Source of the DNA: Streptomyces endocoffeicus
Lineage (GTDB): Bacteria > Actinomycetota > Actinomycetes > Streptomycetales > Streptomycetaceae
Length of the DNA stretch: 64,000 bases
Reading direction: 5' to 3'
NCBI RefSeq assembly: GCF_016741935.1
Contig: NZ_JAERRG010000001.1
Span: forward strand, 248,001-312,000
In this document: positions 18,371 to 26,672 of the stretch, piece after piece
Layout: each line of letters starts with the position of its first letter
How positions within the stretch are numbered: the stretch's first letter is position 1
Program-made: the position numbers and the translations under genes
Notes under the pieces: generated by a model
The model's input: the letters and a program-made list of their open reading frames with translations, nothing else
Told to the model about the DNA's origin: nothing
Databases searched by the model: none

Positions 18371-18378
18371 CCGCCGGG

Positions 18379-19782
18379 ATGCCGACCAGCCCGCCCCCTG
18401 GCACGCCCGGGACCCGCGCCGGGTGCTTCGCCGTCCTCGATCCGGCCACCGGCGAGGCCTTCGATGAGGCCCCCGACCAGCAGCCGGAGGAGCTGGACGC
18501 CATCGTCGGCCGGGCCCGCGCCGCCTGGCGCGGCTGGCGCGCCGACCCCGCCGCCCGCACCACCGCGCTGCTCGCGGCAGCCGACGCCGTGGAGGCCGCC
18601 GGGGCCGACCTCGCCCCGCTGCTCACCCGGGAACAGGGCAAACCCCTGGCCGAGTCCTACGCGGAGGTCGCCCGCACGGCGGCCCGCCTGCGCTACTTCG
18701 CCGAGTTGGGCCCCGAAACCCAGCCGATCACGGACGGCCGGCCGGTACGCAGTGAGATCCGCTGGCGACCGCTCGGGCCCGTCGCCGCGATCGTCCCGTG
18801 GAACTTTCCCCTCCAGCTCGCCTCGGCGAAGTTCGCGCCGGCGCTCGCCGCGGGCAACACGATGGTGCTCAAGCCCTCCCCGTTCACGCCGCTCGCCACA
18901 CGGCTGCTGGCGTCCGTCCTCTCCACCGCCCTCCCCCCGGACGTCCTGACCATCGTCACCGGCCGCGAACCGCTCGGCGCCCGTCTCGCCTCGCATCCGG
19001 GGATCCGCCACGTGACCTTCACCGGCTCGGTTCCCACCGGACGGGCCGTCGCACGGGCCGCGACGGCCTCGCTCGCCCCGGTCACCCTGGAACTGGGCGG
19101 AAACGACGCCGCCATCCTGCTGGAGGACGTGGAGGTGGAGCGGTTCGCGGACCGGCTGTTCTGGGCGGCGTTCCGCAACTGCGGACAGGTCTGCATGGCG
19201 GTCAAACGCCTCTACGCCCCGGCCCGGCTCTACTCCCAGGTGGTCGAAGCCCTCGCCCAGCGCGCGAAGTCCGCCGTCGTCGGACCCGGGCTCGACCCCG
19301 GCTCGCGGCTGGGCCCGGTCGGCAACGCCCCTCAACTGGCCCGCGTCGAGCACTACACGGCCCGGGCCCTGGCAGACGGTGCGCGGGCCGTGGCCGGCAG
19401 CCACCGGCTGGACCGGCCCGGCTACTTCTTCGCCCCCACCATCCTGGCCGATGTCCCGCCCGACAGCCCCGTGGTCACGCAGGAGCAGTTCGGTCCGGTC
19501 CTGCCGGTGCTGCCGTACGCCGACCTCGACGAAGCCATCGCAGCCGCCAACGACACCGGCTTCGGGCTGGGCGGCTCGGTATGGGGCACCGACCTGGACC
19601 GGGCCGAGGCGGTGGCCGACCGGCTGGAATGCGGGACGGCGTGGATCAACCACCACGCCGAAACCTCCCTCGCCCAGCCCTTCGCGGGCATCAAGGACAG
19701 CGGTGTCGGCGTGGCGGGCGGACCGTGGGGGCTGTATGGCAACCTCAGCCCGTTCGTCGTGCACCGTCCGGTTGAGGTGTGA
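18379..19782 (+). CDS. Aldehyde dehydrogenase
   Basis: A 467-residue NAD(P)-dependent aldehyde dehydrogenase of the superfamily that includes succinate-semialdehyde and benzaldehyde dehydrogenases. Conserved elements: PWNFPL, the cofactor motif FTGSVPTG, the general base E238 in LELGGND and the catalytic C272 in GQVCMAV. It starts 8 bases after the mfnB stop, so it is cotranscribed. Given that neighbour, oxidation of the furan aldehyde to a furan-2-carboxylate is a reasonable inference; nothing in the sequence proves the substrate. The last codons fall in the 14-bp repeat. Confidence 0.9.
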   Translation: MPTSPPPGTPGTRAGCFAVLDPATGEAFDEAPDQQPEELDAIVGRARAAWRGWRADPAARTTALLAAADAVEAAGADLAPLLTREQGKPLAESYAEVARTAARLRYFAELGPETQPITDGRPVRSEIRWRPLGPVAAIVPWNFPLQLASAKFAPALAAGNTMVLKPSPFTPLATRLLASVLSTALPPDVLTIVTGREPLGARLASHPGIRHVTFTGSVPTGRAVARAATASLAPVTLELGGNDAAILLEDVEVERFADRLFWAAFRNCGQVCMAVKRLYAPARLYSQVVEALAQRAKSAVVGPGLDPGSRLGPVGNAPQLARVEHYTARALADGARAVAGSHRLDRPGYFFAPTILADVPPDSPVVTQEQFGPVLPVLPYADLDEAIAAANDTGFGLGGSVWGTDLDRAEAVADRLECGTAWINHHAETSLAQPFAGIKDSGVGVAGGPWGLYGNLSPFVVHRPVEV

Positions 19783-19825
19783 TGGATGAGGCGTGACGGA
19801 TGAGGTGTGACGGATGAGGTTCACC
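19770..19825 (+). repeat. 14-bp tandem repeat spanning stop, spacer and start of two operon genes
   Basis: Four consecutive 14-bp units begin at 19770, 19784, 19798 and 19812. Units two and three are GGATGAGGCGTGAC and GGATGAGGTGTGAC; the first and last are diverged. The array begins in the last codons of the aldehyde dehydrogenase gene, fills the whole spacer and ends in the first codons of the alcohol dehydrogenase. Each central unit carries a GAGG Shine-Dalgarno core and an ATG, producing overlapping mini-ORFs whose TGA overlaps the next ATG. It probably arose by tandem duplication of the original stop/start junction. Confidence 0.85.
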
Positions 19826-20950
19826 GCGGCGGTACTGCGCTCCTACGAGAGCCGGTTCACCCTCGAGGAGGTGATGCTGCACGCGGGGCCGGGTGACGGC
19901 GAGATCCTGGTGAAGATCGCGGGCTGTGGAATGTGCCGCACCGATCTCGCGGTCCGGCACTCGGCCGGCCGCTCACCGCTCCCGGCCGTCCTCGGCCACG
20001 AAGGAGCCGGGATCGTGGTGGAGACAGGAGGCCCGGACACCGGCCTGAGCACCGGCGACCACGTCGTTCTGAGCTTCGACTCCTGCGGACACTGCCGGAA
20101 CTGCATGGGCGCGGCCCCCGCCTACTGCGACTCCTTCGCCACACTCAACCTCTTCGGAGGGCGCAAGGAGCACGCGGCGCGGTTCACCGACGCGGACGGA
20201 GGCGCATTGGCACCCCGGTGGTTCGGCCAGTCCTCCTTCGCCCAATACGCGATGGTCCCGGCCCGCAACGCCGTCCGGGTCGATCCCACACTGCCCATCG
20301 AACTCCTCGGACCGCTCGGCTGCTCCTTACTCACCGGCGCCGGAGCGGTCTTCCACTCCTTCGGTGTCGGCCCCGGCGACACCATCGCGGTCTACGGCGC
20401 CGGAGCGGTCGGTCTGGCCGCGGTGATGGCGGCCACCGCCGCCGGAGCGGTGGCCGTGGCCGTCGACCGGCACCCCGAGCGGCTGGCCCTCGCCGAGCGG
20501 CTCCACGCGATCCCACTGCACGCCCCATCGGCCGACCCGCCCAACCTGCCTGACCTGCCAGACCTGGCCACCCGCGTCCAGCAACTGACCGACGGCGGCA
20601 CACACTACGCGCTGGACACCACAGGCTCCCCCCATCTGATCAACAACGCCCTTCGGGCCCTGCGCCCGACCGGCCACCTCGGCCTGGTGGCACGCCTCCA
20701 CACCCCACTGCCACTCGAACCGGGGACCTTGGACCGGGGCCGGAGGATCTCCCACATCTGCGAAGGGGACGCGGTGCCGGGACTGCTGATCCCCCGGCTG
20801 GCCAGGCTCTGGCAGGCCGGGCGGTTCCCCTTCGACCAGCTGATCCGCACCTACCCCCTCACCGACATCAACCAGGCCGAACGCGACTGCGACGCGGGCC
20901 GCGTGGTCAAACCCGTCCTGATTCCCGCGGGGCCAAGGGAGGACATATGA
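19814..20950 (+). CDS. Zinc-dependent alcohol dehydrogenase (aryl-alcohol type)
   Basis: A 378-residue medium-chain dehydrogenase. Catalytic zinc ligands are C41 in CGMCRTD and H62 in GHEGAG. The structural-zinc lobe has four cysteines (CGHCRNCMGAAPAYC), and the Rossmann motif is YGAGAVGLAA. The insertion LFGGRKEHAARF and overall layout resemble NAD-dependent aryl- and benzyl-alcohol dehydrogenases. GAGG at 19803-19806, provided by the repeat, is the RBS. In this operon it would interconvert a furfuryl alcohol and a furfural; direction and substrate are inferred. Its stop overlaps the methyltransferase start (ATGA). Confidence 0.9.
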   Translation: MRFTAAVLRSYESRFTLEEVMLHAGPGDGEILVKIAGCGMCRTDLAVRHSAGRSPLPAVLGHEGAGIVVETGGPDTGLSTGDHVVLSFDSCGHCRNCMGAAPAYCDSFATLNLFGGRKEHAARFTDADGGALAPRWFGQSSFAQYAMVPARNAVRVDPTLPIELLGPLGCSLLTGAGAVFHSFGVGPGDTIAVYGAGAVGLAAVMAATAAGAVAVAVDRHPERLALAERLHAIPLHAPSADPPNLPDLPDLATRVQQLTDGGTHYALDTTGSPHLINNALRALRPTGHLGLVARLHTPLPLEPGTLDRGRRISHICEGDAVPGLLIPRLARLWQAGRFPFDQLIRTYPLTDINQAERDCDAGRVVKPVLIPAGPREDI

Positions 20951-21855
20951 CCGACACAGCGCATCACAACACCGGTGTGGAAGGCGTGGAAGGGGGTGTC
21001 GGCCTGACCGCTCTCATGGTCGCCGCGGCCCGGGCGATCGAGACCCACCGCCACGACAGCCTGGCACAAGACATCTACGCAGAGCACTTCGTCCACGCCG
21101 CACCGGCCTGCGCGGACTGGCCGGTGCGCATACACCAGGTCGCGGACGGAGACGCGAACCCGCTGTGGGGACGCTTCGCCCGCTACTTCGGTCTGCGGAC
21201 GAGGGTCCTCGACGACTTCCTGCTCCAGTCGGTGCGCGCGCACGGAGCCCGCCAAGTGGTCCTGCTCGGGGCGGGGTTGGATGCGCGGGCGTTCCGACTC
21301 GACTGGCCTCCCGGCTGTGTGATCTTCGAAATCGACAGGGAAGGCGTGCTGGCGTTCAAGCACAAGGTCCTCGGCGGACTGCCGACCGCCCCGAAGGCAG
21401 CCCGTGTACCGATCCCGGTCGACCTGCGCGCCGACTGGGCCGCAGCACTGACCGACGCGGGCTTCGACACAGCCGCACCCAGCGCCTGGCTGGCCGAAGG
21501 GCTGCTGTTCTACCTGCCCAGCACCTCCGAGACGAACCTCATCCACACGGTGGACCGGCTGAGCGCACGAGGCAGCACGCTGGCATTCGAGGTCAAACTC
21601 GACAAGGACTTGCTCGAATACCGCGACAGCCCCCTCTACACCGCGACGAAACACCAGATCGGCATCGATCTGCTCAACCTGTTCAGCCGAGAACCACGGC
21701 CCGACTCCGCAGGCGATCTCGCGGGCAAGGGCTGGACCACAACCGTCCGGACGCCCTTCGACTACACCCGCCAATTCGGACGCGGCCCACGCCCCGAACA
21801 CAACGACGCACTGGCGGGCAACCGATGGGTGTTCGCCCACAAACCCCGCCCCTGA
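20947..21855 (+). CDS. Class I SAM-dependent methyltransferase, leucine-carboxyl-methyltransferase type
   Basis: A 302-residue methyltransferase of the LCM/PPM-like (TIGR00027) family. The SAM-binding motif is VVLLGAGLDARAFRLDWP, followed by IFEIDREGVLAFK and WLAEGLLFYLP. Actinobacteria have many copies, and several act as O-methyltransferases on carboxylates or small metabolites. The 4-bp overlap with the alcohol dehydrogenase makes it the last gene of the mfnB operon. Methylation of the furan carboxylate or hydroxymethyl group is the obvious hypothesis, not shown by sequence. Confidence 0.88.
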   Translation: MTDTAHHNTGVEGVEGGVGLTALMVAAARAIETHRHDSLAQDIYAEHFVHAAPACADWPVRIHQVADGDANPLWGRFARYFGLRTRVLDDFLLQSVRAHGARQVVLLGAGLDARAFRLDWPPGCVIFEIDREGVLAFKHKVLGGLPTAPKAARVPIPVDLRADWAAALTDAGFDTAAPSAWLAEGLLFYLPSTSETNLIHTVDRLSARGSTLAFEVKLDKDLLEYRDSPLYTATKHQIGIDLLNLFSREPRPDSAGDLAGKGWTTTVRTPFDYTRQFGRGPRPEHNDALAGNRWVFAHKPRP

Positions 21856-21861
21856 GCATCC

Positions 21862-22281
21862 TCAGGAGCGTTCAGGCCCTACCGTCGGCATCCGTCGAGC
21901 AGGAGCCGGATGGTGAGCCGCGCGTCGTACTGCGGCCAGCCCATGCTTGGTCGCCACGAAGTCCACGAAGAGGTCCACCCATTGACGCAGCGCGGCGAAC
22001 GGTGACGTCGCCGTCGCAAGCAGGGTGGGCCCGGCTTCGGCGCAGGCGTCGACCTGGTGCCGGTACACGGCCACGACGAGGTCCGCGCGCGTGGGGAAGT
22101 GCCGGTAGATCGTGCCCATGCCGACGTCCGCCTCGGCGGCGATCCGTCGCACCGGCGCGTCCACTCCGTCCGCGGCGAACACCGACGCCGCGGCATCGAG
22201 CAGGGCCTGCTCGTTCCGCCGGGCGTCCGCGCGCTTGGCCCAGTGCGGGGTCGCCGACAACCGCTCGTCACCTTCACTCAC
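21862..22281 (-). pseudogene. TetR-family regulator with internal deletion and frameshift
   Basis: The GTG start at 22281 has a good RBS (GGGAG, 6 bases away). The first ~85 codons encode an intact TetR DNA-binding domain (LLDAAASVFAADGVDAPVRRIAAEADVGMGTIYRHFPTRADL) and the start of the ligand domain (DLFVDFVATKHGLAA). The frame then runs into unrelated sequence and stops at 21862. In the +1 frame immediately after KHGLA the DNA reads QYDARLTIRLLLDGCRR-stop (to 21879), a typical end of this TetR type. About 70 codons and the frame were lost in one deletion. The product, if made, could bind DNA but has no ligand pocket. Confidence 0.75.
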
Positions 22282-22333
22282 GCGGCACTCCCGTTCCACG
22301 GTTCCACTGGCACCACCGGCCCCACTTGCCAAG

Positions 22334-22379
22334 CGGAACACCGCTCCGTATATTCGGAACAGCACTCCGTTTCGGAGTG
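22334..22379. promoter_or_regulatory. TetR-type operator region with repeated CGGA-N7-TCCG
   Basis: Two copies of CGGA-N7-TCCG occur (22334-22348 and 22355-22369), and the second merges into a perfect inverted repeat CACTCCG-TTT-CGGAGTG (22363-22379). It lies between the divergent truncated tetR and the alpha/beta hydrolase gene. A related CGGA-N6-TCCG sits upstream of the second tetR (33214-33227). Binding is inferred. Confidence 0.5.
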
Positions 22380-22469
22380 TATCCGGTGGAATCATGCCGC
22401 CGGAGCCTGCACCGCCTGCGCATTCCGCCACGGACGCGGCGCTCATCGCCATGGGAAGGTAGCCCCCGA

Positions 22470-23414
22470 ATGCCCGCACCCGACACGGTCGCCCCGAGCA
22501 CCGTTCCCGCCCCGACCACTGCGATCATCAGCGTCAAGCCGGTCGTCCTGCCCGCGCCGGAGCGCGGCGACGACCTGCGGGTGCGCGTGTCGGCGCCCGC
22601 CTCCGGCACCGGCCTCCCGGTCGTCGTCCTCGCCCACGGCTTCGGCCTGTCGATGTCCTCCTATGACCCGCTGGTCGACTTCTGGGCCGCCAACGGCTTC
22701 GTCGTCATACAGCCCACGTTCCTCGATTCGCTGACCCTCGGCATCACTCCCACCGACCCGCGGTACCCCGACATCTGGCGCGTCCGGGTCCAGGACGTCG
22801 AGCGCGTACTCGACGAGCTCGACCACATCGTCGCCGCGGTCCCGGGACTCAGTGACCGCGTCGACCGCGACCGCATCGCCGTCGCGGGCCACTCCTGGGG
22901 CGGACAGACCGTCAGCATGCTTCTCGGCGCGCGCGTTGTCGGCGAGGACGGGCAGCCTGGGCCGGACAAGACCGATCCGCGCGTGAAAGCCGGTCTGCTA
23001 CTCGCCACGACCGGTATCGGCGGCGAGACATTGACGCCGTTCGCCGTGGAGAACTTCTCCTTCATGAGCCCCGACTTCGACCGGCTGGCCACCCCGGCCC
23101 TCGTGATCGCGGGCGATCACGACCAGTCCCTGCTCTCGACCCGCGGCCCGGACTGGTTCACCGACGTATACACGTACAGCCCCGGTGCCCAGAGCCTGCT
23201 CACCGTGTTCGGGGCCGAGCACTCCCTCGGCGGAATCCACGGCTACAACGCCAAGGACACCACGGACGAGAGCTCCGAGCGTGTCGCTCTGATTCGGAAG
23301 GCTTCGTGGGCCTATCTCCGCGGCGCCCTCGGCATCGACGACACGGCATGGAAGCAGGTGCGGACCGAGCTCGCGGAGGCCGCCGACCCGGTCGGACGCG
23401 TCGACAGCAAGTAA
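22470..23414 (+). CDS. Alpha/beta hydrolase, chlorophyllase/PET-hydrolase-like
   Basis: A 314-residue serine hydrolase: oxyanion region LAHGFGLSMSSYDP, nucleophile elbow AGHSWGGQT, a late Asp in IAGDHDQSL and a His in FGAEHSLGG. This resembles the chlorophyllase/dienelactone-hydrolase-like group. No signal peptide. The RBS GGGAAGG precedes ATG 22470. It is divergent from the broken tetR and likely was its target; loss of the repressor's ligand domain could leave it either constitutive or locked off. Confidence 0.85.
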   Translation: MPAPDTVAPSTVPAPTTAIISVKPVVLPAPERGDDLRVRVSAPASGTGLPVVVLAHGFGLSMSSYDPLVDFWAANGFVVIQPTFLDSLTLGITPTDPRYPDIWRVRVQDVERVLDELDHIVAAVPGLSDRVDRDRIAVAGHSWGGQTVSMLLGARVVGEDGQPGPDKTDPRVKAGLLLATTGIGGETLTPFAVENFSFMSPDFDRLATPALVIAGDHDQSLLSTRGPDWFTDVYTYSPGAQSLLTVFGAEHSLGGIHGYNAKDTTDESSERVALIRKASWAYLRGALGIDDTAWKQVRTELAEAADPVGRVDSK

Positions 23415-23427
23415 GGCGCACCATCGG

Positions 23428-23467
23428 CGCGGGCCGCCGCGCAGGACGACCTGTGCGGCGGCCCGCG
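23428..23467. terminator. 13-bp GC hairpin terminator
   Basis: CGCGGGCCGCCGC (23428-23440) pairs perfectly with 23455-23467. It is placed 14 bases after the hydrolase stop and before the convergent reductase gene, so it can serve both directions. Confidence 0.7.
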
Positions 23468-23528
23468 CGAATCCGGCTGACCCGGCGGGGGTGCCCGCGG
23501 TACGCCGCCGCCGGACCCATCGATTCGA

Positions 23529-24071
23529 TCAGAGTTCGCCGGGAACGGCGAACCGGTAGAAGACGCCGCCGACCGGCTGGATGCCCATGAGCAGCCATAC
23601 CGCGTTCTCGAAGTCGCGGGCTCGTGAGAGATCCCCGACCCGCACCGGGTCGTAGCCGGCGTCACGGATGAGCCGCTCGGTGACCTCGCGGGCGCCCTCG
23701 TCCGCGACATACCAGTTGCTCGGCCGCACCCGCTGCTCGCGCACCGCGCCGAACAGGCCCGCGAAGTTCATATTGAAACTCTTGGCCACCGGACCGCGGG
23801 TGAAGGACTTCACCTCATCCGCGTACGACGGAAAGTCGCCGTGCCGCGCGGGCATGATATTGGTCGCGTCGATCGCGGTTTTCCCCTCGATCCCCGACAC
23901 CTTGCTCAGTGCGTCGGAGATCTTGTCGCCGGGAACCGCCACCAGGACGACATCAGCGTCCGAGGCGTCCCCGCCGTCACGGCCGAGTTCGTCAACATCG
24001 TGGCCCGCGGCCCGCCACAGACCGGCCAGCCCTCCGCCGATCATTCCTCTTCCGATCGTGACAATCTTCAT
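23529..24071 (-). CDS. NADPH/F420-type dinucleotide-binding oxidoreductase
   Basis: A 180-residue protein with an N-terminal Rossmann motif (MKIVTIGRGMIGGGLAGLW) and VVLVAVPGDKI, as in the coenzyme-F420-dependent NADP oxidoreductase family. At about 180 residues it is somewhat shorter than Fno proteins (about 220). ATG 24071 is preferred over 24077 because the RBS AAAGGAG is then 7 bases away. It lies 54 bases downstream of the epimerase-like gene and is probably cotranscribed with it. Confidence 0.8.
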   Translation of the reverse strand: MKIVTIGRGMIGGGLAGLWRAAGHDVDELGRDGGDASDADVVLVAVPGDKISDALSKVSGIEGKTAIDATNIMPARHGDFPSYADEVKSFTRGPVAKSFNMNFAGLFGAVREQRVRPSNWYVADEGAREVTERLIRDAGYDPVRVGDLSRARDFENAVWLLMGIQPVGGVFYRFAVPGEL

Positions 24072-24125
24072 TTCCATTCTCCTTTGGATTGAGCCTTTAT
24101 GTGTGCCGGTTGTCTGTGTGGTGTT

Positions 24126-25058
24126 TCACGCGCCGTCGGCGGCCACCGAGTTCCTGACGGCGTCCAGACCGGCGCCATGGGAGACGATGGGCTTGTATCC
24201 GAGTTCGGCCACGGCCTTGTCCGTCCGCAGGAGGCACGGCTGCCCGAGGAACCACCGAGCGGGTACGGGGACCTCGCGGGCGGCGGTCTCGGCGTCCAGG
24301 TCGGGGATCGGCCCATCGGCGCCGTGGATCCCGAACAAGGTCTCCAAGAACTCGCGCAGGTTGACCGGGTGCTGGTCGGTGACGAAATACGCCTGCCCCG
24401 GCCGGCCGTGTCGCCATCCGAGCACCAGGCCCTCGACGGCGTTGTCGACGAAGGTGACATCGGTCGTGTGCCGGGCTCCCTCGATCCAGGCGAACTGTCC
24501 CGCCTTCGCCGCCGCCACCAGGCCCTCGGTGAGGATGCTGCCGGGGCCCCAGACGAACCGCGGGCGGATCGAGACCGTGGCGAAGCCGGGGGCATTCGCA
24601 TCGAGCACGATCTGCTCGGCGACCGCCTTCACGGCGCAGTAGGCCGCCTCGGAGTCCGGCCGCAGCGGCGCGCTCTCGTCGACGTCCACCAGCGGGTCGC
24701 CGGCCAGGAGGGCCGCTTCGCTCCCGCAGTGGACGAACCGGGGAACCCGCGCGTCACGAGCCGCGTCGACCGCTGCCTGGGTGCCGCGGACCGACACCAG
24801 TTCATGGCGCTCACGGTCGGCGGTGATGTCCGTCTCGGCGGCCAGGTGGAACATCACATCGCTGCCCGTCACCTGGTTCCGCCACGTGGCCGGTTCGGTC
24901 AACTCGCCCCGCACGGGCTCCGCGCCCAGCGCCGACACCTTCGCGGCCGACCCCTCGCTCCTGACCAGAACACGGACCGCGTGCCCCTCGCCGAGGAGTC
25001 GGCGTACCAGCACCTGACCGATGAACCCCGAACCGCCCGTGACGAACGCCCCTGCCAT
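24126..25058 (-). CDS. NAD-dependent epimerase/dehydratase-family reductase (extended SDR)
   Basis: A 310-residue extended short-chain dehydrogenase: FVTGGSGFIGQVLVRRLL cofactor motif, MFHLAAETD, and YCAVK as the catalytic YxxxK. It resembles 3-beta-hydroxysteroid dehydrogenase/epimerase-type proteins and reductases of small carbonyls. ATG 25058 is preceded by the RBS AAGGAGG. It is divergent from the LysR gene 136 bases away, which probably regulates it together with the downstream reductase. Confidence 0.85.
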   Translation of the reverse strand: MAGAFVTGGSGFIGQVLVRRLLGEGHAVRVLVRSEGSAAKVSALGAEPVRGELTEPATWRNQVTGSDVMFHLAAETDITADRERHELVSVRGTQAAVDAARDARVPRFVHCGSEAALLAGDPLVDVDESAPLRPDSEAAYCAVKAVAEQIVLDANAPGFATVSIRPRFVWGPGSILTEGLVAAAKAGQFAWIEGARHTTDVTFVDNAVEGLVLGWRHGRPGQAYFVTDQHPVNLREFLETLFGIHGADGPIPDLDAETAAREVPVPARWFLGQPCLLRTDKAVAELGYKPIVSHGAGLDAVRNSVAADGA

Positions 25059-25194
25059 GAAAACCTCCTTCACCGTGTGCTCGCCCTCTCGCCCGCCGTG
25101 GGGCGAGAAGCTGTCACGGGGTTCAGCGATCAGGGGCGTCAAGGTCTTCCCTCGACAACAATCATGTTTTGAGGGCCTGCTATAAAATTGCCGA

Positions 25195-26127
25195 ATGGCT
25201 TCTCTTCGCGCGTTGGAGTGCCTCGTCGCGGTCGCGGACACCGGATCGATCACCCAGGCCGCATTGCTGCTGCATTCCTCGCAGCCCGCCGTCTCCCATC
25301 AGATCGCCTCGCTGGAACGCGAGACCCGAACGGTCCTGCTACGCCGCGAACCGCGAGGGGTCAAGCTCACCCCCGCGGGGCGTGCGGCCGTCGCCGACGC
25401 CAGGCGGGCGATCGAGGCGGCCGCCTCCGCGGTCAGGTCAGCACGTGCGGCCGGTCAAGCCGCCGGCGGAATGCTGCGGCTGGCCTGCGCACAGAGCCTC
25501 AGCGTCGCGCTGCTCGCCCCGGTTATCCACGAATGGCACCGCCGCCACCCGGAGGTGGCGATCACCCTGCGCGAGTCCACCGCGATGGACGAACTGCTCC
25601 GTTTCGTCGACTCCGACGAGGCCGACGTGGCGCTGCTGCCCGGCTCCCCACCGGGCAACTTCACGGTCACCGCCGTCGCCGAGGAAGAGATCGTATTGAC
25701 CGCGCCCGCCGGCCACCCACTGGCCGAGCAACCGGCCGTACGTCTGGAGGACCTCGAAGGCGCGCCGCTGGTCCACTTCGCACCGGACAACGGCCTCAGC
25801 GGTTGGCTGGACGGGACCCTGGCCCGCGCCGGAGTCCACCCCGAGACGGTGATGCGGACCTCGGTGACCACCGCGGCACCACAACTCGCCGCCGCCGGCC
25901 TGGGAATCGCCGTGACCCCGGTCAGCGCGGTCAGCGACGGCTTCCCCGGCGCAGTGCGCTCGTTCACCCCCCGGTGGGTCAGGCAGTTGGTCGCGGTGAC
26001 GTCCGCCGAACCCGACCCACTCCTCGCCCGATTCCTCGCCCACCTGCGCGGCCACGGCGTACGTGTACCTCGCGACGTACGGAATCAGCTCGCGGAGGGC
26101 GGCCCGTCGGCCGGGCCGTCCCGGTAG
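25195..26127 (+). CDS. LysR-family transcriptional regulator
   Basis: A 310-residue LysR protein with HTH SITQAALLLHSSQPAVSHQIASLERE and a substrate-binding domain (about 90-300). Upstream, TATAAAAT at about 25182 is an unusually AT-rich -10-like element for this genome, and CAACAATCATGTTTTG is a plausible LysR site in the divergent region. It probably controls the SDR/reductase pair. The 3' end runs directly into a truncated SRPBCC reading frame, so a recombination junction lies near 26130-26150. Confidence 0.87.
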   Translation: MASLRALECLVAVADTGSITQAALLLHSSQPAVSHQIASLERETRTVLLRREPRGVKLTPAGRAAVADARRAIEAAASAVRSARAAGQAAGGMLRLACAQSLSVALLAPVIHEWHRRHPEVAITLRESTAMDELLRFVDSDEADVALLPGSPPGNFTVTAVAEEEIVLTAPAGHPLAEQPAVRLEDLEGAPLVHFAPDNGLSGWLDGTLARAGVHPETVMRTSVTTAAPQLAAAGLGIAVTPVSAVSDGFPGAVRSFTPRWVRQLVAVTSAEPDPLLARFLAHLRGHGVRVPRDVRNQLAEGGPSAGPSR

Positions 26128-26146
26128 CGGTCGACCACGCGGGTGC

Positions 26147-26569
26147 CATCTGGTATGGCAGCTGCTCGTCGACGCCGAGAACTGGTCGAGCTATTTTCCT
26201 CCAGAGGATCAGGTCAAGATCCTCAGTGGTGAGCCGGCACTGGCGCTCGGAACCGAGTACAGCCGGGTGACGGTCGGATTTCCCATGAGTCTGAGGGTGA
26301 CGGAGTACGAGCCCTTCAACAGGCTCTCGTGGGAGACCGTGGTCGACGGCGACGAAACCGGTTCGAGCGCTTACCACGGCTGGGTAATCACGCCCACTGA
26401 TGGTGGTTGCCACGTGCTGACCGAGGAAACGCAGCAGGGCCCCTTCTTCCTCGAGGAACTCGGGCGCAAGCATCCCGGTGCGCTCTACCGCTATCACCAG
26501 GACTGGGTCGAACGCCTCGCCCGTGCCGCAGAGGCGGAAGCGGCGAGGCCCGCGAATCGATCCGCATAA
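26147..26569 (+). pseudogene. SRPBCC-domain gene lacking its 5' end
   Basis: From about 26147 the frame encodes VWQLLVDAENWSSYF, then GWVITPTDGGCHVLTEETQQGP and YHQDWVERLARAAEAEA, clearly homologous to the complete SRPBCC protein encoded on the other strand at 26673-27140. The first ~20 residues of the fold are missing, and there is no start codon between the LysR stop and the homologous part; the only in-frame start (GTG 26063) is inside lysR. It is best read as a truncated paralogue. Confidence 0.6.
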
Positions 26570-26596
26570 CCGCATGGGCGTGGGCGACGCCCCCTG

Positions 26597-26635
26597 TACC
26601 GCTACGCCGCCCGCATCGTCGGCGGCGTAGCGGTA
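26597..26635. terminator. 15-bp perfect hairpin between convergent paralogues
   Basis: TACCGCTACGCCGCC (26597-26611) pairs perfectly with 26621-26635 around a 9-base loop, midway between the two convergent SRPBCC reading frames. It is a strong bidirectional terminator candidate. Confidence 0.75.
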
Positions 26636-26672
26636 TTCCGCACCCCCCACGCCGTAGGACTGCGGCGGCTAA

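Noticed and set aside
21165..22469. A long upstream extension of the alpha/beta hydrolase frame to 21165
   Set aside because: The extension overlaps the methyltransferase and tetR genes and is Arg-rich nonsense; homology and RBS support ATG 22470.
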